This document shows, in pieces, positions 1 to 5,633 of a DNA stretch of 7,131 nucleotides (the stretch's first letter is position 1; each line of letters starts with the position of its first letter). This DNA comes from an uncultured Eisenbergiella sp. Its GTDB lineage: Bacteria; Bacillota; Clostridia; Lachnospirales; Lachnospiraceae. The notes below the pieces were generated by a model, which did not search any database, was not told the origin of the DNA, and was given only the letters and a program-made list of their open reading frames with translations. The translations under genes were made by a program, and so were the position numbers. The stretch is from NCBI GenBank assembly GCA_947626725.1, contig CANQTI010000100.1:1-7131 (forward strand). The letters are read 5' to 3'.

Positions 1-271
1 TCTGCGCTGCATGGAAATTCTTATCTGCCGTTTCCTGCGCTGCTTTGAAATTTTCATCCGCCGTCGACTGCAGGGCGCCAAACTTTTCTTCCGCGTCTGT
101 CTGCAGATCGCGGAGGTTCTTCTCCGCGGTGGACTGCATGACATTGAAACGATCGTCGGCCGCCGTCTGCGCTGCATGGAAATTCTTATCTGCCGTTTCC
201 TGCGCTGCTTTGAAATTTTCATCCGCCGTCGACTGCAGGGCGTCAAATTTTTCTTCCGCGTCAGTCTGCAG
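1..271 (-). repeat. 165-bp higher-order duplication (five hendecads)
   Basis: Positions 1-106 match 166-271 at 103 of 106 bases. The first 77 (1-77 against 166-242) are identical, and the mismatches are at 78/243, 83/248 and 98/263. The offset is exactly 165 bp, which is five 33-bp units. The downstream copy is cut by the window edge. Such near-identity between units that otherwise diverge at 33-bp spacing indicates a recent in-frame tandem duplication or gene conversion. Copy-number change in steps of 33 or 165 bp would leave the frame intact. Confidence 0.9.
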
Positions 272-328
272 CAGCTGGAAATGCCCGTCCATGGCGGCCT
301 GAAGCGCCTCAAAATCTTCCTCGACGGC
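1..328 (-). repeat. 33-bp (11-residue, hendecad) tandem repeat array
   Basis: Nine complete 33-bp units and a tenth cut by the window edge lie head to tail within the coiled-coil gene. Minus-strand unit boundaries are 328-296, 295-263, 262-230, 229-197, 196-164, 163-131, 130-98, 97-65, 64-32 and 31-1. The units read AVEEDFEALQA, AMDGHFQLLQT, DAEEKFDALQS, TADENFKAAQE, TADKNFHAAQT, AADDRFNVMQS, TAEKNLRDLQT, then DAEEKFGALQS, TADENFKAAQE and TADKNFHAAQ. A (or V/M) at position 2, F at 6 (L once) and Q at 10 are kept. Eleven residues make three helical turns, so the period predicts an almost straight or slightly right-handed coiled coil rather than a heptad one. The array continues past the left edge, so its full length is not visible. 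Confidence 0.93.
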
Positions 329-1201
329 CAAACAAAGCAGCTCCAGGCTTTCATCCAGAAGTTCTCCGGCTTCCTGCAGTTTCCCGGACAGCTGGACCAT
401 TTCTGACTCCATCACTTTCTGCAGCTTCGCCTCCGACACCGACAATGCCGTCAGCAGCTCTTCATTTCCCTTGATACCGCGCTTTTCAAGCGCTTCGATC
501 AGCCCTTCCAGGCCGTCATGCGCCTGATACAGGTCCCCCTTCAGCAAATCGGCCGCTTTGCCGATCTCTCTGATATCCCCATTGACCCGCTCTATTTCCG
601 CAAGGAGCGCTTCCTGATTCTGCAGTGAATCATATTCGCCTGCCTCCATGGCCCTCAGACTTGCGGCCATTTTGTCCATAGCGCGCAGAATCTCATCCCG
701 CACGGACTGCATGTTCTCCTGCAGACCCATGATCTGTGTCACAGTCTGCTCTTCCATTTCTGAAACGCGCACGGACACGTCCGCGGCATTTTCCGTCAGT
801 TTTTTCTGGGTAGTTTCCACTTCCAGAAGCGTTTCCTGTCTCCCTATCAGTTGTCCGTTAACTTCCTCCAACTGTTCCTGATTCTGCGCAATGCTATCGT
901 CCAGCTTCTTCAGATAGCCGGCCGCTTCCGCCATCTCATTCCAGAGACGGTCCCGGATCTCCAGCTCTATCTCCCGTCTTTTTGCTTCCTGCGCCTTCTC
1001 CTGGTTTTCGCGGACCAATGTCAGGCCGCTCCAGAGCACCGCGCCCAGCCCCAAGACGACGATCATGCAGACAGCCGTTCTTTTTTCGCCCCCTCCTTTC
1101 CTCTTTTGCTTCCTTTTCAGTTTCCCCAAAAACGTCTTTTTGTTGATCGTTTTCACAGACTTTTTCCTCCCATATTTCTGCACCCTCCCATGTTTTTGCA
1201 C
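1..1201 (-). CDS. Membrane-anchored coiled-coil protein with hendecad repeats (C-terminus beyond window)
   Basis: The frame is open from a GTG at 1201 to the left edge, giving 400 visible residues; the stop lies outside. Residues 1-41 are strongly basic (KKTFLGKLKRKQKRK region). Residues about 42-63 form one hydrophobic segment with no clear signal-peptidase site, which suggests an N-in, C-out signal anchor. Residues about 64-290 are charged, rich in E/Q/L/K and typical of a long coiled coil. From residue 292 to the edge the chain is a regular 11-residue repeat with A at position 2, F at 6 and Q at 10. The start is uncertain: GTG at 1201 has GGAGGT with 9-nt spacing, and in-frame GTG at 1156 has GGGAGG, also with 9-nt spacing. 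The gene has its own upstream promoter candidate and lies after a terminator, so it is probably a separate transcription unit. I do not recognise a family. A surface stalk, spacer or envelope-organising protein is possible, but function is unknown. Confidence 0.85.
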   Translation of the reverse strand, partial: MQKHGRVQKYGRKKSVKTINKKTFLGKLKRKQKRKGGGEKRTAVCMIVVLGLGAVLWSGLTLVRENQEKAQEAKRREIELEIRDRLWNEMAEAAGYLKKLDDSIAQNQEQLEEVNGQLIGRQETLLEVETTQKKLTENAADVSVRVSEMEEQTVTQIMGLQENMQSVRDEILRAMDKMAASLRAMEAGEYDSLQNQEALLAEIERVNGDIREIGKAADLLKGDLYQAHDGLEGLIEALEKRGIKGNEELLTALSVSEAKLQKVMESEMVQLSGKLQEAGELLDESLELLCLAVEEDFEALQAAMDGHFQLLQTDAEEKFDALQSTADENFKAAQETADKNFHAAQTAADDRFNVMQSTAEKNLRDLQTDAEEKFGALQSTADENFKAAQETADKNFHAAQ

Positions 1202-1322
1202 GGCAAAAAGACCTCCGTCCCATCCCGTCCCGATTATTCAAAGAAAAAGGAATTTTACATGAAACTGCTGCGTTGATTTTCAAAATCTGCCAATCGATTT
1301 TCAGAATTTTTGATGTGCGACC

Positions 1323-1351
1323 ATTTTATCATGACATGTCGAAGAACGCAA
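1323..1351 (-). promoter_or_regulatory. Promoter candidate for coiled-coil gene (extended -10)
   Basis: On the minus strand TTGCGT (1351-1346) is followed by a 17-bp spacer and TAAAAT (1328-1323). TGA directly before the -10 box supplies an extended -10 TGn motif. TAAAAT matches TATAAT at 5 of 6 positions; the -35 box is weak (3 of 6), as is common for extended -10 promoters. The predicted transcription start near 1316 would leave a leader of about 115 nt before the GTG at 1201. The spacer contains a GACATGTC palindrome. Confidence 0.5.
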
Positions 1352-1362
1352 CCAAGACATGT
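1333..1362. promoter_or_regulatory. Paired GACATGT palindromes, possible operator
   Basis: GACATGTC (1333-1340), a perfect 8-bp palindrome, sits in the spacer of the promoter candidate. A second GACATGT (1356-1362, ACATGT core palindromic) lies just upstream of the -35 box. The two starts are 23 bp apart, about two helical turns, so a dimeric regulator could bind both on one DNA face. No regulator is identified, and a chance occurrence of a 6-bp palindrome pair cannot be excluded. Confidence 0.3.
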
Positions 1363-1513
1363 GAATTTTGTGAGAAATGTATAAACGGCTTTCCGTAAGT
1401 CTATGCATTCTGTGCAGGGACGTTTTTTATGTGCGCACTGCCCGATCTGCCATATCCTGACGGACAGGATGCTTCCGGCCAAACCGATAGAGGGCTGGAT
1501 AACCCCATGCCAT

Positions 1514-1557
1514 ACAGGGATAAAAAAGACCGGTTCCCCGGTCTTTTTTATCCCTGT
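1514..1557 (-). terminator. Intrinsic terminator of the SGNH gene, 20-bp perfect stem
   Basis: The arms at 1514-1533 and 1538-1557 are perfectly complementary over 20 bp and enclose a 4-nt loop. On the minus strand the loop reads GGAA, a GNRA tetraloop closed by CCGG/CCGG. The core GACCGG stem is followed by TCTTTTTT, giving the U-tract, and the matching A-tract upstream extends the stem. The TAA stop of the SGNH gene (1548-1550) lies inside the 5' arm. The symmetry makes it potentially bidirectional, which would also insulate the coiled-coil gene from readthrough. Confidence 0.93.
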
Positions 1558-2726
1558 GTCCGCACGATACCGTGCTGCAGCAGGAAATCTTTCCATATTT
1601 GGTAGTACTTTCCCTTCAGATGCACCTGATCGAATGTCCAATCGTCAAATAGGTTTCCGTTTTCATCACAGACAACTTCATTGACATCCAGATAGAAAAT
1701 GTCCCTCTTATTTTCCAGCGTCTGGATTTCCACATTTCTCACATCGATATTGAAATTATTGAAAATAGGGTCCGCAGCGTTTTTTTGCGTCGCCACATGC
1801 ATAATCCCCTGCACAAACAGAATGGCGTTCGGCTGCAGCTCCCGAATTTTCAAAACCGCCTTTGCATACTCCGTAAAAAAACTCTCCGGCGTGCCGGTTC
1901 CCATCTCATTGATCCCCAACATCAGGTAGATTTTGCCAAATTGCCGTTCAGACAGCGCCTGCGTGAGGGTCTGATTTCCGGAATTCGTCTTGATAAAGGC
2001 CAGATCATTTTTAAAGAGATCATAGATCGTCAGGGAAGTCTTGCAGTAAAATACCGCATGGTCCTCCAGGCCGCCGTATTCGAAAAGTCCCTGGGTACGG
2101 GAATCACCGATAAACAAAGCGTCATCCAGATACGTCTCATCCACCGGTACATAGTCATAGGTGAGATCCTCATTCCATGCCTCTTCGGTCCATGGGGCAC
2201 CGTTTTCTTCTTCCACCCCCTGTCCGGACGGCATTTCCCCTGTGACCGGCTCCGTTCCGCCCGCCTGCTCCGTCCCCTCTTCCTTTGCGCCTGATCCGGA
2301 TTCTGATACCGCCGTTTCCTCAGCCTCCGGGAATGGCTCGCTTTCCGTATTTCCGCCTTCTCCTGTCTGTTCTTCCCCTTCTCCTTCTCCGTCCGCATCG
2401 TCTTCCTTCGGCGCCGCAGCATCCGTATCATTCCCGGAAGGGGGCTTTTCAGAAATGCTCTCCTCTCCCCCCTGCGGGCCCTCTTCTCCGGCAGCTCCTT
2501 CTTCCGGAGCAGCGTCCGCCATTGTCAGCAGGGTATCATCTTCCCGGCTCCATGGAAAAACGCCGTCCTTCGCGCCCTCGAAAACCGCAGACAGCATCGG
2601 TGTCATATTCTGTCTTTTCTGATATTCTCTGTATCTGCCCTCCCGATTCGCATGTGCCGTCAAGGTCAGTACAAGCGTGCTGACTGCAAGCATGATCACC
2701 AGCGGACATCTTTTCAGCAATTTCAT
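1548..2726 (-). CDS. Secreted or anchored SGNH/GDSL-type hydrolase or acetyltransferase, partner of MBOAT
   Basis: The ATG at 2726 gives 392 aa. A TTG at 2765 (405 aa, GGAG 10 nt upstream) is an alternative, but the ATG places the KLLKR n-region directly before the hydrophobic core. Residues about 7-24 are hydrophobic, and AHA (24-26) then N could be a signal-peptidase I site, so the protein is secreted or anchored. Residues about 71-190 are a low-complexity E/G/S/P linker. The SGNH fold follows: GDSR with nucleophile Ser209 (block I), MLGINEMG with Asn273 (block III) and DQVH with Asp366 and His369 (block V). The gene lies 63 nt downstream of the MBOAT gene on the same strand. In AlgI/AlgX-, PatA/PatB- and DltB/DltD-type systems such a protein transfers or handles the acyl group outside the membrane. 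The acceptor polymer is unknown; esterase activity is an alternative. Confidence 0.85.
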   Translation of the reverse strand: MKLLKRCPLVIMLAVSTLVLTLTAHANREGRYREYQKRQNMTPMLSAVFEGAKDGVFPWSREDDTLLTMADAAPEEGAAGEEGPQGGEESISEKPPSGNDTDAAAPKEDDADGEGEGEEQTGEGGNTESEPFPEAEETAVSESGSGAKEEGTEQAGGTEPVTGEMPSGQGVEEENGAPWTEEAWNEDLTYDYVPVDETYLDDALFIGDSRTQGLFEYGGLEDHAVFYCKTSLTIYDLFKNDLAFIKTNSGNQTLTQALSERQFGKIYLMLGINEMGTGTPESFFTEYAKAVLKIRELQPNAILFVQGIMHVATQKNAADPIFNNFNIDVRNVEIQTLENKRDIFYLDVNEVVCDENGNLFDDWTFDQVHLKGKYYQIWKDFLLQHGIVRTQG

Positions 2727-2789
2727 CTTTACCAGTCCCAAAACCTGTTTTGCAACAAAAATCAAAAACTCGAGGCTCCGCCCGCGCGG

Positions 2790-4301
2790 TCAGAAATTCG
2801 CATACATGAACGGGTTGTTCACAGCGTTCGCCATTTGATAGACGGACAGCCAAAACAGAAAAAATAAAGCTATTATTACAGCGGTATTATTTTTATGCCG
2901 CTCACACCAGCGCCCCACCGCCGGGACACAAAAGACCGCGGCAGCAAGCAGCGTCGGTGCGAAAATCTTAAGTTCCTTCAGGAAATCTCCCGGGTTCACC
3001 GCGGCAGGCCGGCCTGCCAGGGGAAACAGCCGGAGAAAATAAATGCCCATTTCCGACAGGGACGGAATGGCAAATACCATCCAGGTCAGCGGCAGCACCA
3101 CAAGCACATACAGATGGGATAACAGCCTGTGATTTTCCAGGAAAGGCCGCAGCGCCAGCCGCTCCGCCGCAACGAGCAGGCCCAGCAAAAGTCCCCAGAG
3201 CAAAAAATTGACGCTGTTTCCGTGCCAGAGCCCGGTGAGCAGCCACACGAACAGCAGATTGCACACCGTCCGCACCATCCCCTTCCGGTTTCCTCCCAGC
3301 GGAATATACACGTAATCCCGGAAAAAATTACCCAGGGTCATGTGCCATCTGCGATAAAATTCGCTGACGGAACGGGCCGCGTAAGGGTGATGGAAATTGC
3401 GGATCACCGGAAGACCGATCATCTCGCCGATCCCCACCGCAATCATGGAATAGCCCCAGAAATCGAAATAAAGCTGCAGTGAGTATCCCGCTGCCCCCAG
3501 CCAGGCCAGCGGCGTCGAAATGCTTTCAAAACCGATCGTCTGCAGATCGTTCCACAAGATGCCCAGACGATCCGCGATCAGTACCTTTGCCGCCAATCCC
3601 GCAGCAATCCGTTTCACGCCGCTCTCCAGCCTGTAAAGAGAAAAACGGTGTTCAAAACAGAATCCCTTCAGCGCATCCGAATAGCGCATGATGGGCCCCG
3701 ACACGATCTGCGGAAACATACACAGATATGCGCCAAATCGAACCGGAGAGTGTTCCGCGGGAATTGTCCCCCTGTATACGTCGCTCAAATAAGAAAGATT
3801 TTTGAAAATGTAAAAGCTCAGTCCGACGGGAAGCAGAAAACTTTTGTCAAACGCGTTGTTCAGTTTAAACCAGGCCAACAGCAGCAAATTGCAGGAAACT
3901 GCCAGAATAAACAGGATCTTCCTTCGCGGGCTGTCTTCTTCCGGATCCCGCAAAAACAGTTCCTGCCATTCCCCCACGGGCCGTACTTCTGTCCGCTGCT
4001 CCCAAAACGGCTGTCCTTTCGCTGTCTCTTCAGGCGCTTCCAAAGAGGCGCTCTTTCTTACTTCAAGACTGAGGCCGAATAAGAAATTCACCACAGCCAT
4101 GCCCAGAAGCAGAAATACATACCCGGGCTCTCCCGCCCAATAGAGAAGCAGGCTGTACGCCAGGAGCCACAGGCAGCGCATCTTTTTCGGAATGAGAAAG
4201 AGGATCAGCAAAAAAAGAGGCAGGTATCGAAACAGAAATTCCAGACTGCTAAATACCAGCGTATTTAAACTATCCAGCGTTTCTGTTCCGATTCCTGCCA
4301 T
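2790..4301 (-). CDS. MBOAT-family membrane O-acyltransferase (AlgI/DltB/PatA type)
   Basis: The 503-residue polytopic membrane protein starts with ATG at 4301; AAAGGA lies 10 nt upstream. Family signatures appear in order: hydrophobic N-terminal segments with SSLEFLFRYLPL (18-29), SFYIFKNLSYLSDVYRG (162-178), FPQIVSGPI (196-204), RRWHMTLGNFFRDYVYIPLGG (317-337, His320) and TGLWHGNSVNFLLWG (356-370, His360). The invariant MBOAT histidine is expected to be the one in the WHG motif. Length is near the usual 460-500 aa. An unusual charged loop of about 45 residues (about 82-127) separates two early membrane segments. The family moves an acyl group, often acetyl, from a cytoplasmic donor across the membrane to an extracellular acceptor together with an SGNH partner, here the next gene. 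The substrate cannot be told from sequence: alanylation is unlikely without other dlt genes, and acetylation of a polysaccharide or peptidoglycan is the simplest guess. Confidence 0.93.
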   Translation of the reverse strand: MAGIGTETLDSLNTLVFSSLEFLFRYLPLFLLILFLIPKKMRCLWLLAYSLLLYWAGEPGYVFLLLGMAVVNFLFGLSLEVRKSASLEAPEETAKGQPFWEQRTEVRPVGEWQELFLRDPEEDSPRRKILFILAVSCNLLLLAWFKLNNAFDKSFLLPVGLSFYIFKNLSYLSDVYRGTIPAEHSPVRFGAYLCMFPQIVSGPIMRYSDALKGFCFEHRFSLYRLESGVKRIAAGLAAKVLIADRLGILWNDLQTIGFESISTPLAWLGAAGYSLQLYFDFWGYSMIAVGIGEMIGLPVIRNFHHPYAARSVSEFYRRWHMTLGNFFRDYVYIPLGGNRKGMVRTVCNLLFVWLLTGLWHGNSVNFLLWGLLLGLLVAAERLALRPFLENHRLLSHLYVLVVLPLTWMVFAIPSLSEMGIYFLRLFPLAGRPAAVNPGDFLKELKIFAPTLLAAAVFCVPAVGRWCERHKNNTAVIIALFFLFWLSVYQMANAVNNPFMYANF

Positions 4302-4325
4302 TTCTTTTCCGTCCTTTATCCAAAA

Positions 4326-4339
4326 GCGGCCGCGGCCGC
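4326..4339 (-). terminator. GC palindrome followed by T4, possible weak terminator after ackA
   Basis: GCGGCCGCGGCCGC is a perfect 14-bp palindrome, followed on the minus strand by TTTTGG. It sits between ackA and the MBOAT gene and could attenuate readthrough. The hairpin would need to open its centre to form a loop, and the T-run is only four, so efficient termination is doubtful. It also consists of two overlapping GCGGCCGC octamers. Confidence 0.3.
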
Positions 4340-4374
4340 CGGTATCTTCCGCTCACGACAGAAGAAAACCGGGA

Positions 4375-4403
4375 TGTATACTTTCTCCTGTCCTATTTCA
4401 CAA
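4375..4403 (-). promoter_or_regulatory. Possible promoter of the MBOAT-SGNH operon
   Basis: TTGTGA (4403-4398), a 17-bp spacer and TATACA (4380-4375) lie on the minus strand, overlapping the end of ackA. Each box matches the consensus at 4 of 6 positions. It would give a leader of about 65 nt before the MBOAT ATG, running through the GC palindrome. The candidate is moderate at best; readthrough from pta-ackA is the alternative. Confidence 0.35.
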
Positions 4404-5580
4404 GGGCATAGGTCTGCCTTGCGATCGCCAGTTCTTCATTGGTCGGAATCACGAGCACCTTCACTTTGGAATCGGGGGTAGAAATTTCCTTTTCTTCTCC
4501 GCGCACTTTCGCCGCCTCGTCATCGATCCCGATGCCGAGATAGCCGAGGTAATCTTTACAGATGCTGGCGCGGACATTCACGCTGTTCTCGCCGACACCG
4601 GCCGTGAAGCAGATGACATCCACACCGTTCATCGCCGCCGCATAGGCGCCGATATATTTGGCCGTGCGCAGCGCGAACGCCTTCAGCGCTCTCGCCCCCT
4701 GTACAGATCCGTTCTCCAGATCCCGGAAATCGGAAGAAAGCCCGCCGGAAAGCCCCAGAACGCCGGATTCCTTATTCAAAACGGTCATGATCTCGCTGAG
4801 AGACTTGCCTTCCTTATTGGCGATAAACTCCAGAATGGCGGGATCCAGGTCACCGCTTCTGGTTCCCATGATCAGTCCTTCCAGCGGGGTCAGGCCCATG
4901 GATGTATCCACACATTTCCCGTTCTTCACAGCGGATACGGAAGCACCGTTGCCCAGATGACAGACGATGATCTTCAGATCCTCATACGGCCTGCCGAGCA
5001 GTTCCGCAGCCCTGTGAGAAACATAATCGTGGCTGGTACCGTGGAAGCCGTATCTGCGGATCTTATACTGCTCATAGTAGCGGTACGGAATCGCGTACAG
5101 GTACGCCTCTTCCGGCATGGTCTGATGAAAAGCCGTATCAAAAACAGCCACCATGGAAACACCGGGCATCAGCGCCTCACAGGCGTCCACACCGATCAGA
5201 TTCGCCGGATTGTGCAGCGGAGCCAGATCGATGCAGTCCTCGATGGCCTTTTTCACCTCCGGCGTGATGATGGTCGCCTCGGCAAAGCTCTCTCCGCCGT
5301 GCACGATGCGGTGTCCCACCGCACCGATCTCTTTCAGGCTCTTTACCACACCGGTCTTCTCATCGGTCAACGCCTCCAGCACATACCGGATCGCTTCCTT
5401 ATGGTCCGGCATGGGTACCTGGCGCACGATCTTCTCGCCGCCCGCAGGCGAAAACGTGATCTGACTGCCATCGATCCCTATTCTCTCACATAATCCTTTT
5501 GCTGTCAACTTCTCCGTTTCCGCGTCGATGAGCTGGAATTTCAAAGAGGAGCTTCCGCAGTTGATAACCAGAATATTCAT
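4393..5580 (-). CDS. ackA: Acetate kinase
   Basis: Cytoplasmic acetate kinase catalyses acetyl phosphate + ADP = acetate + ATP, the substrate-level phosphorylation step of fermentative acetate production. The protein has 395 residues, about the family's usual 400, and is complete. Conserved residues fall at the numbering known for the Methanosarcina thermophila enzyme: N7, S10, S12 and K14 in NCGSSSLKF; R91 in HRIVHGGE; H123; D148 in VFDTAFHQT; H180 in RRYGFHGTSH; N211 in CHLGNGAS; R241 in MGTRSGDLDP; then TAGVGEN (326-332) and the C-terminal PTNEE. All catalytic positions I can place are intact. The start ATG at 5580 has AGGAGG 9 nt upstream. The gene follows pta by 53 nt on the same strand, which indicates co-transcription. 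Confidence 0.98.
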   Translation of the reverse strand: MNILVINCGSSSLKFQLIDAETEKLTAKGLCERIGIDGSQITFSPAGGEKIVRQVPMPDHKEAIRYVLEALTDEKTGVVKSLKEIGAVGHRIVHGGESFAEATIITPEVKKAIEDCIDLAPLHNPANLIGVDACEALMPGVSMVAVFDTAFHQTMPEEAYLYAIPYRYYEQYKIRRYGFHGTSHDYVSHRAAELLGRPYEDLKIIVCHLGNGASVSAVKNGKCVDTSMGLTPLEGLIMGTRSGDLDPAILEFIANKEGKSLSEIMTVLNKESGVLGLSGGLSSDFRDLENGSVQGARALKAFALRTAKYIGAYAAAMNGVDVICFTAGVGENSVNVRASICKDYLGYLGIGIDDEAAKVRGEEKEISTPDSKVKVLVIPTNEELAIARQTYALVK

Positions 5581-5589
5581 GATTCAAAT

Positions 5590-5605
5590 CCTCCTATTTC
5601 CTCCT
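5590..5605 (-). promoter_or_regulatory. Tandem Shine-Dalgarno sequences before ackA
   Basis: AGGAGG occurs twice on the minus strand, at 5595-5590 (9 nt from the ackA ATG) and at 5605-5600 (19 nt away). The proximal one is at ideal spacing. The distal one could serve as a ribosome standby site or may simply be chance in purine-rich sequence. Confidence 0.6.
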
Positions 5606-5633
5606 AAACTTTATACCGGCCGTACCGCATCTC

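Larger units (their letters stand above)
1202..1513. other. Non-coding region upstream of the coiled-coil gene
   Basis: About 310 bp lies between the terminator of the SGNH gene and the start of the coiled-coil gene. It is more AT-rich than the flanking genes around 1255-1390. It holds a minus-strand promoter candidate (1323-1351), two GACATGT palindromes, and an AT-rich leader with repeated GAAAATC words near 1273-1305. Short open frames on both strands here run antisense into the SGNH gene or lack ribosome binding sites, and are not called. I see no tRNA or recognisable riboswitch. Confidence 0.6.

Noticed and set aside
1..328. 33-bp repeats as a CRISPR array
   Set aside because: Units are contiguous with no unique spacers, are in one reading frame, and show amino-acid-level periodicity.
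11..406. Plus-strand repetitive frames rich in CRFLRCFEIFIRRR-type words
   Set aside because: These are the reverse-strand reading of the hendecad array; the minus-strand frame has sensible coiled-coil composition and a membrane anchor.
1454..1470. ATCCTG-ACGGA-CAGGAT hairpin
   Set aside because: The stem is only 6 bp with no T-run on either strand and no neighbouring gene end.
1255..1641. Minus-strand frame of 128 codons between the SGNH and coiled-coil genes
   Set aside because: It overlaps the SGNH 3' end and the terminator in another frame, and its composition is not protein-like.
1403..1684. Plus-strand frame with a CAHCPICH cysteine/histidine cluster resembling a zinc-binding motif
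   Set aside because: It runs through the terminator hairpin and antisense into the SGNH gene, has no clear ribosome binding site, and the IKKTG...FFIPV segment is just the translated terminator stem.
4192..5493. Long plus-strand open frame (433 codons) opposite ackA and the start of the MBOAT gene
   Set aside because: It lies antisense to ackA, whose every catalytic motif is intact. Its translation shows no family features, and the length follows from the codon bias of the real gene on the other strand.
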